Below, piece by piece: positions 25,290 to 34,050 of a stretch of DNA of 41,853 nucleotides. Made by a program: the position numbers and the translations under genes. The stretch comes from Pirellulaceae bacterium (GTDB taxonomy: Bacteria; Planctomycetota; Planctomycetia; Pirellulales; Pirellulaceae): the NCBI GenBank assembly GCA_022446825.1, contig JAKVBY010000048.1, forward strand, positions 25,094 to 66,946. Direction: 5' to 3'. Under the pieces are notes generated by a model. It saw nothing but the letters and a program-made list of their open reading frames with translations. It searched no databases and was not told the DNA's origin. Each line of letters starts with the position of its first letter. The first letter of the stretch is position 1.

Positions 25290-28200
25290 ATGCAACCTCC
25301 GTTGACACAGAACTATAGCCACTTGTTGGCGTTTCATTTCAGGCAATCTGTGCGATTTATCGGAGTGGCTATCTTGGCACTTTGTTACTGCTTTGAGCAG
25401 GCAAAGCTTAGAGCCGATGAAGTTGACTCCTTCGCTGTACTGGACAACCAATTTCAAACGAAAGTGCAACCACTGCTGCGTACGTTTTGCATCAATTGCC
25501 ATTCATCAGAAAAACTGGCAGGTGAACTTAATCTGCAACGCTTTGCTTCGATTGTGGATGTCCGAAAAGACCCACGAATCTGGCAAAAAATAGTCTTTAT
25601 GTTGGATAACCAAGAGATGCCACCAAAAGACAGTCAGCAGCTTTCTGCTTTGCAATTGATGACCTTGCGGAGTTGGATAGCTCACTATCTCGATGTCGAG
25701 GCCCACGCAAATGCTGGTGATCCAGGGCGGGTTGTTCTGCGGCGATTGAGCAATGTGGAGTACAACAACACGATTCGTGACTTAACAAACATTGATTTCA
25801 AACCAACCCAACAATTTCCTGCGGACAGCGTGGCGGGGGAAGGATTCACCAACACCGGCGAGTCGCTCGTGATGTCACCGGCCTTGTTAGACAAATACAT
25901 GGCAGCAGCTCGTGATCTGGCGGCCCATGCTGTTTTGCTTCCTGATGGTTTTCGCTTCTCCAAGACAACCACCGAACCCGATTGGGTTGAGGAAGTTCTT
26001 ACAGAGATCCGCGCAATCCATGAAAAACACACGGTACTGTACGAAGATCGCGATCGTGACAACGTCACGCGCATTCAATGGGGCCACGTGGACATTCAAC
26101 CTTACCTAAGCGCGTTGATTAAATATCGACAACAATTACTGAAGGACGACAAGGCAGCGAGCACGATCGCTAGCCAAACAAACCTAAATCCGATTTACTT
26201 GCAGCGGTTAACAACGCTGCTCGATGAGACACCCTTGACTCCTTTGCTGGCCAAGGTGCAATCCCGCTTGCGCCAAGCAACGCTTGAAGATGCGGATGAC
26301 ATCGTACATGACATTCAGACCTGGCAAAACCAATTGTTTGAATTGAAAAACGTTGGGGAGATGTTCAATCAAGGACAAGTACCGCTGGACCCATTATCGA
26401 CACGACAAACTTTTCGGCTCCAGATGAAACCAGCACCCAGCGACGAGTTCGTCACGCTGACTTTTACCGCCAGCGACGCTGGCGACAATTCTGTCGAGGA
26501 CCGGGTTATCTGGAGCAACCCGCGCTTTGAGGCATTAGGTGCACCCCCAATCTTGTTGCGGGATATGCGAGCTTACATCAGCCGGCTCGGTCTGTTTCGC
26601 CAAGAAACTTTGGCGCAAACGGCCAAGTATCTCTCCGCTGCCGTGCAAACCAGTCTGGGCGAAGCCGATGTGGTCGATTTGGCAAAACGGGCAAATCTCG
26701 ACTTGGCAATCTTGGAATCCTGGATGAAGTACCTCAACGTCCAGCCCCGTACTGACCAACACACCAAGTTTGCTCCTCAACCGGGTCGCATATTATTGAT
26801 GGTCGTGAATGCACAGGATCCCAAGATTGGCGATGCGGGTATCGCGCAATTTCTCCGAGCGCGGGGGCACGAAGTTACATTCTACAATCCGGCGGGAAAA
26901 ACAGCGGAACAACAACATCAAGAAGCTTTGCATCACGATCTGGTGATAATTTCCGAATCGATTGCTGCGGCAGATGTGATCTTTACAGGAGAGCGAAGTT
27001 TAAAGGATTTACCTCGGCCAATTATCTCGTTTGAACCATATATGTTCGATGATGCAGCATGGACAAACCAAAACGTTTGGGGAGATTTCGGACACACTGG
27101 GATCACCGCCGTACAGCCGATTGGACTTGGTGAACCGAGCACTTCGCTTTTTGTATCTGCGATTGAACATCCCATGACCCTCGGACTCCGAGGCAAGACG
27201 CGGATCTACAACGAACCCTATACATTTACATTTGGAGTGCCCGCCACAACAGCAACCATCATTGCTACGGTTGACGAGCAAGGTCGATATCCGGCGACTT
27301 TCGTTTACGATGCGGGAGACACCCTTGTCGACGGATCAAAAGCACCTGCCGCACGCATTGCCCTATTTTTGGGACAAGCGGCACAAAACCAGCCCGCTGC
27401 GGACACACCGACAAATATGGGAAATGTTTCCTTTGTTGGCCACATGCTCATGAATGCGGCGGTTGAATACGCAGTTAATCCCCAGCAAGTGTCACGGCCT
27501 CATTCCCGTATGCTTACGGACAACGATCAGTACTTAAATCTATTTCAGCAACCACAAATTCCAGGACTACTTGTCAAAACACTATCCGCTGTCAAAGGGC
27601 ATCCATTTGTTAATGGTTGGGGTGGAGGACCTGAAGATCCTTTGTTCTTGGCAAACTCCTCTGCCTCCGATGTGCGGATTCCTGGTCACGTGCGTGCCCG
27701 TTCTATTATGGTACATCCCACGACGACACATTTTGTTGCGGCAGGATGGCGTTCTCCCATCAACTCTTTAGTACGCATCGAAATCTCTGTTGTGGATGCA
27801 CACCCCGAAGGGGGCAACGGCATCGCCTGGTCCCTAGATCATCATCAAGGTGCCAGTCGACAACGTTTGGCGAGTGCCAACCTGGACCCAGGTAGACGAA
27901 CGACTGCTACGATCCATGATTTGATGGTGGGTAAGGGTGACGTGGTCTCTTTAGCAATCGATTCCCGCGGCGCAGATTGGGCCTGCGACAGCACCAGAAT
28001 CAATGTCGTTATCACAGAACAATCGGACCCACTACGATCTTGGAATCTCGCCAGCGATGTTAACCAGGATATTCAGGCGGGAAATCCACATCAGGATCGA
28101 TATGGTAATCCAGCGACCTGGCTTTTTTTTGCCGCCGAAACAGGATCCTTGGAACCCACCGGTGTCGTGCTGCCCATTCACTCTTCCCTGGCACTCTGGC

Positions 28201-30290
28201 GTAGTGCGGCAATGCGGGGTCGAGATAAACCCGCTGCCCTGCTGGCCCAGAACATCACCCGATTACTTGTGGATGGTCCTTCAGAATCTTCTTCACTGGC
28301 CGATAAACAACTCTATCGGTACTTACGCGCATCGACTTCTCCACTCTTTCGTCAATTTGATTTCCATGCCCTGATGACGCGCAACGATTTCTCTTTAGAC
28401 CAGCTACCTGGGACCCAATTCGGTTTGGATCCAACTCGATTCAAACCGGATCCAGCAGATCCCAACAGTGAGGCCACGAGTTTGTTCGCAACAGCCCCAA
28501 GTGTTCTTGAAATCAAGTTGCCAGCAGATATTGTGGCCGGCCGTGAATTTGTCGTAGACGCACAAATAGCCCCCGATGCAGAGGACGGCACTGTGCAATT
28601 ACAAGTAGCGACAACCACATCAACGCCCTCGGAAGGGCTCTCGATGACACTACCCGTACTCGTTCACCCGAGCGGTGTTGGAAAGAAACGGATGGAGACA
28701 ACTTTTAGTGACTTCCGAAACCTTTTTCCCAAGATGATGTGTTGCCGCACGGTGGTTCCACTCGACGCGGTCGTAACGGTCGTCTTGTTTCATCGTGAAG
28801 ATGAACACTTGAGCCAGTTGTTGTTAAACGCCAAGGACCGCAAACGCCTGGATCGTTTGTGGAATGAACTTCATTACATCAGCCAGGACGCAATCAAGAC
28901 TCACGATAGCTTTCCTCTCATTCTAGAATTCGCTTCGCAAGTTGGGGAAGTTCCTAAATTGGCTCCCTTGGAAGACCCCATTCGAGAACGAGCGGAGGCA
29001 TTTTCCCAGTATAGGCAGGCGACCGAGCCAGTCCATCTCGATCAACTCATTCAATTTGCTCAGCGGGCATATCGAAGATTGCTGACTTCTGAAGAGGACG
29101 CAGAATTGCGCGCGTTGTATGCGGACCTGCGCACGGCTCAGCAAAGTCATGAGTCTGCCATTCGTGGCGTCCTGGCGTCAATTTTTGTGGCGCCAATGTT
29201 TCTGTATCGCCTTGAAAAACCACTCGCTGGAGAAGAAGCCGCACCTATCTCAGCAAGCGAATTGGCAACGCGGCTAAGCTACTTTCTCTGGTCCAGTATG
29301 CCAGACCAGGAATTACGCGCAGCAGCCCATAGTGGCGAGATCCTAGAACCATCTGTATTAAGCCATCATGCACTTCGGATGAGAAAAGACCCGCGTATTC
29401 GCGGACTCGCAACGGAGTTTGCATGCCAGTGGCTCGGCATTCGTAACTTCGATGAACATGACGAAAAGAATGAGCAAGAATATCCCTCGTTCGTTCAACT
29501 TCGCGGGGACATGTACGAAGAATCACTTCGTTTCTTTGAAGATTTGTTTCAGCAGGATGGCTCGGTATTGGACATTCTGGATGCCAATCATACGTTTCTA
29601 AATAGCCAGCTCGCCGCACACTATGGTCTCATGGAGATTGAACAGGATCAGTGGCAGCGCGTGGAAGGAATCAAGAACCATTCACGTGGAGGCGTCCTGG
29701 GAATGGCAACCATCCTCTCCAAACAAGCGGGTGCAACTCGGACGAGCCCCATTTTGCGTGGGAATTGGATTGCAGAAACGTTACTCGGCGAAAAACTCCC
29801 CGACCCGCCTGCCACAGTACCAGACCTACCAGACGTGATTAATCGCGATGGACTTACCGTCCGGCAGCTGACCGAAAAACATGTGAGTTTAGCGCAATGC
29901 GCTCATTGTCACATCCGAATCGATCCCTTGGGTTTCGCCTTGGAATCTTTTGATGCCATCGGACGATTTCGTGAAAAAGATCTTGTGGGACAACCCGTCG
30001 ACACGCATGCTCGATTACGCAACGGCACAGAATTTAGCGGAATTGATGGCCTGAGATCCTATTTACTGACAGAGCGCAAAGATGATTTTCTACGCCAGTT
30101 TTGTCGCAAATTGCTGGGATTTTCTCTTGGTCGTGCCGTGGAATTGTCAGATGAACCACTGATTAGCAAAATGCTAACCGAACTAGAAAAAAACAACTAT
30201 CGCGTTTCCGTTGCACTTGAGATAATTATCCATAGTCAGCAATTTCGAAATCACCGTGGTCTCGCAGCAACGCAACCATCCTCGATCTAA
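25290..30290 (+). CDS. Giant secreted planctomycete cytochrome-type protein (PSCyt1, DUF1587/1595/1592/1588/1585)
   Basis: A 1666-residue protein; GGAGA seven bases before the ATG and a following membrane/signal segment (VRFIGVAILALCYCF) set the start. Order: CINCHS haem c motif (residues 67-71) in a PSCyt1 domain with EMPPKD; DUF1587 (VVLRRLSNVEYNNTIRDL, about 150-215); an insert of about 230 residues (about 498-730) that looks like a class I glutamine-amidotransferase-type alpha/beta fold; a beta-rich region (about 750-1000); then DUF1595 (YRRLLTSEEDAEL), DUF1592 (LATRLSYFLWSSMPDQEL), DUF1588 with a second haem motif CAHCH, and DUF1585 at the end. Typical relatives are roughly half as long. 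The catalytic role is unknown. The DUF1552 gene follows by 42 bp, the usual partner. Confidence 0.9.
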   Translation: MQPPLTQNYSHLLAFHFRQSVRFIGVAILALCYCFEQAKLRADEVDSFAVLDNQFQTKVQPLLRTFCINCHSSEKLAGELNLQRFASIVDVRKDPRIWQKIVFMLDNQEMPPKDSQQLSALQLMTLRSWIAHYLDVEAHANAGDPGRVVLRRLSNVEYNNTIRDLTNIDFKPTQQFPADSVAGEGFTNTGESLVMSPALLDKYMAAARDLAAHAVLLPDGFRFSKTTTEPDWVEEVLTEIRAIHEKHTVLYEDRDRDNVTRIQWGHVDIQPYLSALIKYRQQLLKDDKAASTIASQTNLNPIYLQRLTTLLDETPLTPLLAKVQSRLRQATLEDADDIVHDIQTWQNQLFELKNVGEMFNQGQVPLDPLSTRQTFRLQMKPAPSDEFVTLTFTASDAGDNSVEDRVIWSNPRFEALGAPPILLRDMRAYISRLGLFRQETLAQTAKYLSAAVQTSLGEADVVDLAKRANLDLAILESWMKYLNVQPRTDQHTKFAPQPGRILLMVVNAQDPKIGDAGIAQFLRARGHEVTFYNPAGKTAEQQHQEALHHDLVIISESIAAADVIFTGERSLKDLPRPIISFEPYMFDDAAWTNQNVWGDFGHTGITAVQPIGLGEPSTSLFVSAIEHPMTLGLRGKTRIYNEPYTFTFGVPATTATIIATVDEQGRYPATFVYDAGDTLVDGSKAPAARIALFLGQAAQNQPAADTPTNMGNVSFVGHMLMNAAVEYAVNPQQVSRPHSRMLTDNDQYLNLFQQPQIPGLLVKTLSAVKGHPFVNGWGGGPEDPLFLANSSASDVRIPGHVRARSIMVHPTTTHFVAAGWRSPINSLVRIEISVVDAHPEGGNGIAWSLDHHQGASRQRLASANLDPGRRTTATIHDLMVGKGDVVSLAIDSRGADWACDSTRINVVITEQSDPLRSWNLASDVNQDIQAGNPHQDRYGNPATWLFFAAETGSLEPTGVVLPIHSSLALWRSAAMRGRDKPAALLAQNITRLLVDGPSESSSLADKQLYRYLRASTSPLFRQFDFHALMTRNDFSLDQLPGTQFGLDPTRFKPDPADPNSEATSLFATAPSVLEIKLPADIVAGREFVVDAQIAPDAEDGTVQLQVATTTSTPSEGLSMTLPVLVHPSGVGKKRMETTFSDFRNLFPKMMCCRTVVPLDAVVTVVLFHREDEHLSQLLLNAKDRKRLDRLWNELHYISQDAIKTHDSFPLILEFASQVGEVPKLAPLEDPIRERAEAFSQYRQATEPVHLDQLIQFAQRAYRRLLTSEEDAELRALYADLRTAQQSHESAIRGVLASIFVAPMFLYRLEKPLAGEEAAPISASELATRLSYFLWSSMPDQELRAAAHSGEILEPSVLSHHALRMRKDPRIRGLATEFACQWLGIRNFDEHDEKNEQEYPSFVQLRGDMYEESLRFFEDLFQQDGSVLDILDANHTFLNSQLAAHYGLMEIEQDQWQRVEGIKNHSRGGVLGMATILSKQAGATRTSPILRGNWIAETLLGEKLPDPPATVPDLPDVINRDGLTVRQLTEKHVSLAQCAHCHIRIDPLGFALESFDAIGRFREKDLVGQPVDTHARLRNGTEFSGIDGLRSYLLTERKDDFLRQFCRKLLGFSLGRAVELSDEPLISKMLTELEKNNYRVSVALEIIIHSQQFRNHRGLAATQPSSI

Positions 30291-30332
30291 CCCGTTTACG
30301 CCATTTATCTGGCGACAGACAGGGAGAACCTG

Positions 30333-31667
30333 ATGCAGAAGTCAACGTCAACTCAGCAGCAAAATCATCGCTTACTTTCTCGACGTGTCATGTTGCGCGG
30401 TGCAGGCGTCACAATGGCCTTACCATGGTTTGAATCGATGTCCGTTTGGGGGAACGATTCTGCAGCCTCGACAAAGGTCTCCGAGCCCCCCGTGCGGATG
30501 GCGGCTTTGTTTGCTGGTAATGGTTTTCATCGCAACGAATGGTGGGTTAAAGGTTCTGGCGCCGAAATGCAACTCGGTAAAGTACTCCAACCATTAGAAG
30601 ATCATCGTGAGAAGTTATTGTTCGTTCGTGGTCTTTGGAATGAACAAGCGACCAAGGGCAATATTCATAGTTCTCAGACTGGCAATATGCTTTCGGGCGC
30701 GCCGTTAGCGTCAGGCGGAAAGATACGCTCGGGGACGAGCATGGATCAATTCATTGCCCAACAAATTGGACACCAAACAAAAGTTCCCAGTCTTGTTTTA
30801 GGTTGTGAAAAGCCAATTGCATCGCAGCACCGTGAGTATTCCATGCTTTATAGCTCTCACATTTCTTGGAGTTCACCTACCACTCCCACGCCTCTGGAAC
30901 TTTACCCCGCCCTCGCGTTTGATCGGCTTTTCAAAGACAACACAGCAACCATCACGGACCGTAGTGTCTTGGACCGAGTGTTAAAACAAGCCAAAAGCTT
31001 GCGCAACAAAATTGGCTATAACGACCGGGCAAAATTCGACGAGTACTTGAATTCTGTGCGCGAAGTTGAAGCCCGTATCGAACGTGCGGGCAAAGAACAA
31101 CGTCTGCAAGGTTGGCGACCAACATTGGCAGAACCTAATATGGATCGGCCCGCCGATGGAATACCACAGGACATCGAAGAACACATGCGACTCATGTGCG
31201 ATATTCTTGTGCTTGCTTTTCAAACCGACACCACCCGTGTTTGCACGTTGAAATTAAACAACGATCACTCGTCTCTGCGATTTCCTCATATCGGTGTCGA
31301 TTATATGATTCATCATCTTTTGTCGCACACCGACAATGATGACTGGTTGAAAGTGAATCAGTTCTTCACCAAACAACTTGCTTATGTGGCAAAAAGACTC
31401 GATGCCATCCAAGAGGGCGAGCGGACTCTGTTGGATAACTCGATGATCCTGCTATGTTCCAGCATGCTGCACGGCAACCACGATAATTCACAATTACCCA
31501 TCGTTCTTTTGGGTCGTGGCGGGGGACAATTGAAAACAGGACGTTCACTTGACTATCGGGAGAAACCAAATCGAAAGATGTGCAGTTTGTTCCTTTCGAT
31601 GATGGACAAAATGGGGGTTCACCTCGACGAATTCGGCGACTCCACCGAGCGATTGTCAGAAGTTTAA
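30333..31667 (+). CDS. DUF1552 protein exported by Tat
   Basis: A 444-residue protein. The N-terminus has SRRVMLRGAGVTMALPWFE, a twin-arginine signal as usual for DUF1552. The body shows family phrases: RMAALFAGNGFHRNEWW, LLFVRGLWNEQATKGNIHSSQTGNMLSGAPL, GTSMDQFIAQQIG, and the C-terminal LPIVLLGRGGGQLKTGR followed by MCSLFLSMMDKMGV. GGGAG precedes the ATG at a good distance. DUF1552 genes in planctomycetes normally sit next to DUF1592-type cytochrome genes, as here with a 42 bp gap, so both products probably act in one exported complex or pathway. No enzymatic activity is established for the family to my knowledge. Confidence 0.93.
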   Translation: MQKSTSTQQQNHRLLSRRVMLRGAGVTMALPWFESMSVWGNDSAASTKVSEPPVRMAALFAGNGFHRNEWWVKGSGAEMQLGKVLQPLEDHREKLLFVRGLWNEQATKGNIHSSQTGNMLSGAPLASGGKIRSGTSMDQFIAQQIGHQTKVPSLVLGCEKPIASQHREYSMLYSSHISWSSPTTPTPLELYPALAFDRLFKDNTATITDRSVLDRVLKQAKSLRNKIGYNDRAKFDEYLNSVREVEARIERAGKEQRLQGWRPTLAEPNMDRPADGIPQDIEEHMRLMCDILVLAFQTDTTRVCTLKLNNDHSSLRFPHIGVDYMIHHLLSHTDNDDWLKVNQFFTKQLAYVAKRLDAIQEGERTLLDNSMILLCSSMLHGNHDNSQLPIVLLGRGGGQLKTGRSLDYREKPNRKMCSLFLSMMDKMGVHLDEFGDSTERLSEV

Positions 31668-31880
31668 ATCGACTGCCGTCTATTTATTGGTTGCTGCTGA
31701 GCTGCTTGGATTGTGGTCAGAACCCTTCTCTCTACTGCACACAAGACTTCCCAGCACCTCCGATATGCGGAAGCCCATATCTTATCGTAGGAGCAGGGTT
31801 ACGTTCTGGACACGTGTCAAACGTGTGAGATTATCGCATTATAGATTCTGGGGTCAAAACCAAAGGAAGGAATCAGTGTC

Positions 31881-32813
31881 GTGAGTTCACGCAAAGTCAT
31901 CATCACCTGTGCAATAACAGGTTCTATTCATACACCAACCATGTCTCCTCATTTGCCCATCACTCCAAACCAAATTGCTGATGGAGCTATTGGCGCAGCA
32001 AATGCTGGGGCCTCTATCCTCCATCTTCATGCGCGCCACCCAACGGACGGGAGCCCCACGCCCGATCCGGATGTTTTCCGTCAATTTCTTCCGAAGATCA
32101 AAGCTGAAACCAGCGCCATCATCAATATCACGACGGGTGGCGCACAAACCATGTCCATCGACGAACGATTAGAGGGACCTTTATCGCTGCAGCCTGAAAT
32201 GACCTCATTGAACATGGGATCCATGAATTTTGGTCTCTACCCGGCGCTTGAGAAATTCAAGGAATGGGAACATGAATGGGAACATGGATATCTTGAATCC
32301 TCGCGCAGTGGGATTTTTCGAAATACATTTTCGGATATTGAGGCAATCTTACAGCGCTTGGGACAAGGTTGTGGAACGCGATTTGAATTTGAATGCTACG
32401 ACGTTGGCCACCTCTACAATCTGGCCCATATGATTGATCGCGGGTTGGCAAAACCGCCGTTCTTTGTGCAGACAATTTTTGGCATTCTTGGAGGAATCGG
32501 AGCCGACATCGAAAACTTGGTGCACATGCGTCGTATTGCCGACAAACTTTTTGGCCAGGACTATCAGTGGTCCATTCTGGCGGCCGGACGCTTTCAGACC
32601 AGCTTTGTCACAACGGGAGCCATTATGGGTGGCAATATTCGCGTGGGCCTGGAGGACAATCTGTATCTGTCGAAAGGGGTGATGGCGGAAAGTAATGCGC
32701 AGCAAGTCACCAAAATCCGTTCCATTCTGGATGAATTGTCGCTTGAAATCGCGACGCCCGATGAAGTTCGTGAACTGCTAGATTTGAAAGGCGCAGATCA
32801 AGTTGATTTTTGA
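31881..32813 (+). CDS. BKACE / DUF849 beta-keto acid cleavage enzyme
   Basis: A 310-residue TIM-barrel enzyme of the 3-keto-5-aminohexanoate cleavage (Kce) family. These Zn-dependent enzymes cleave a beta-keto acid with acetyl-CoA to acetoacetate and an acyl-CoA. The HLHAR motif (His48, His50) supplies two metal ligands and FEFECYDVGHLYNL a Glu. VQTIFGILGGIG and GGNIRVGLEDNLYL are family signatures. The start is a GTG with GGAAGGAA about ten bases upstream. A 12-base tandem repeat (32262-32285) encodes EWEHEWEH. The substrate is not readable. It is 213 bp after the DUF1552 gene and its last 16 bases overlap, convergently, the DUF3817 gene. Confidence 0.9.
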   Translation: MSSRKVIITCAITGSIHTPTMSPHLPITPNQIADGAIGAANAGASILHLHARHPTDGSPTPDPDVFRQFLPKIKAETSAIINITTGGAQTMSIDERLEGPLSLQPEMTSLNMGSMNFGLYPALEKFKEWEHEWEHGYLESSRSGIFRNTFSDIEAILQRLGQGCGTRFEFECYDVGHLYNLAHMIDRGLAKPPFFVQTIFGILGGIGADIENLVHMRRIADKLFGQDYQWSILAAGRFQTSFVTTGAIMGGNIRVGLEDNLYLSKGVMAESNAQQVTKIRSILDELSLEIATPDEVRELLDLKGADQVDF

Positions 32814-33118
32814 TCGTGTTCTGTTTCGATTCGCTTGAGCCAACGGTCCACCACAAACGGTCCAAACGGAACTATTGCCGCCAAGATCCCAGCAAAAGCA
32901 AGCTTGGACTTAAGCGGCACTTTCTGAATTGCCAGCAGAAATGTAACCACTAAACAAATGAATAATATTCCATGCAGCATTCCCACAATGCTGACGGCCT
33001 GGGGCAGATTTGCGAAATACTTTAAGGGCATTGCCACGCCAAACAACAGAAGTGTCGAGACACCTTCGCAAAGGCTCAAGCGGCGTAACTTATGAAGAAA
33101 ATCAAGATTGATCGACAT
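32798..33118 (-). CDS. DUF3817 integral membrane protein
   Basis: A 106-residue membrane protein with three hydrophobic segments (about residues 18-34, 43-63 and 72-89). It matches DUF3817 by LRRLSLCEGVSTLLLFGVAMPLKYFANLPQAVSIVGMLHGILF and the closing PFGPFVVDRWLKR. The ATG at 33118 is chosen because it starts just before the family-like sequence; the frame extends upstream to 33187. Function of the family is unknown. It is the last gene of the leftward run, 135 bp after the isochorismatase-family gene, and its end overlaps the BKACE gene by 16 bp. Confidence 0.85.
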   Translation of the reverse strand: MSINLDFLHKLRRLSLCEGVSTLLLFGVAMPLKYFANLPQAVSIVGMLHGILFICLVVTFLLAIQKVPLKSKLAFAGILAAIVPFGPFVVDRWLKRIETEHDQKST

Positions 33119-33253
33119 GGCGGGTTCCGTTGTGCAGTTGCTTTCTGGGGGTCCGTGACGTGTCTCTAAAGAAACCGCGGCACACATTGACTACGTTTTG
33201 AGATTCACCCTGCTGAAATGTCTTCGATGCCTTAGCATTTCCCTTTGCTCTCC

Positions 33254-34006
33254 CTAACCAGAAGACTGCGGTGCGCTTCCACTGCTTTCCATCGGTTCTG
33301 GCAGCATATTTGTGATTTCACTCAAAACCCGTTCGGTGGTCCACACCTGAGTATAAACGCGGGCCATCGCTGCGAGGGCGGCGTCATGATGTTCCTCCTC
33401 AAACGTTGCGACAGCATCTTCTACAACAATGACATTGTAGCCTCGATCCGCCGCATCGCGGGCCGTCGTCTCCACACACATGTCGGTGGCCATGCCGGTG
33501 ATCACCAAAGTATCGAGGGCGAGATTTCGCAGGATTTGATCAATGCCTGTGCCATTAAACGCACTGCTGGCATTCTTATCAATCACCAATTCAGTCTCTA
33601 GCGGGGTGAGCAAATCTACAATCTGGTGTTCGCTTGTACCCTTTGACCAGAGGGTAGGTTTATTCGAACGTCCCAAAGCATCCAAGTCACGCCGTTGGCG
33701 CCGCGAAATCATATCCCGCCCATCAGGCACCAAAGGTCCGTGCCGGGTAAAAATAACTTCTCGCCGCAATGCTCGAAACTTGTCCAGAAGTAGGCGGGTT
33801 TGCGCCAGCGTTGTGTTGATCCGTGGCACATAGTATGCCGCAACTTGCGGATGCTGCTCTGTCAACATCTGGGTGATCCCGCAAGTTGGATTGGAACTAT
33901 AATTCTGATAGTCAACGACAAGTAAGCCTGCACGTGACCAATCCACATCAAAATCTGGCCAAGGCATGATCCAGGGCTCCGACAAATCGATGGGCCATAA
34001 GCTCAT
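33254..34006 (-). CDS. Isochorismatase-family cysteine hydrolase
   Basis: A 250-residue cytosolic hydrolase with the complete Asp-Lys-Cys triad: Asp32 in LLVVDYQN, Lys144 in VIDKNASSAFNGTG and Cys177 in TDMCVETTARDAADRGYNVIVVEDAVAT. The family includes N-carbamoylsarcosine amidase, nicotinamidase, biuret amidohydrolase and isochorismatase. The SAFNGTG and TDMCVETTARDA phrases fit the amidase side better than isochorismatase, but the substrate is unassigned. It starts 44 bp after the CocE-type gene stop and likely belongs to the same transcript. A carbamoyl or amide substrate would fit the upstream nitrilase-family hydrolases. Confidence 0.88.
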   Translation of the reverse strand: MSLWPIDLSEPWIMPWPDFDVDWSRAGLLVVDYQNYSSNPTCGITQMLTEQHPQVAAYYVPRINTTLAQTRLLLDKFRALRREVIFTRHGPLVPDGRDMISRRQRRDLDALGRSNKPTLWSKGTSEHQIVDLLTPLETELVIDKNASSAFNGTGIDQILRNLALDTLVITGMATDMCVETTARDAADRGYNVIVVEDAVATFEEEHHDAALAAMARVYTQVWTTERVLSEITNMLPEPMESSGSAPQSSG

Positions 34007-34050
34007 GGGAAATCTCGTTACTGAAGAAAACGAAAATGATGATGACCGCC

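Noticed and set aside
32262-32285. 12-base tandem repeat in the BKACE gene
   Set aside because: It encodes EWEHEWEH in a variable surface stretch and keeps the frame; probably a small in-frame duplication with no special role.
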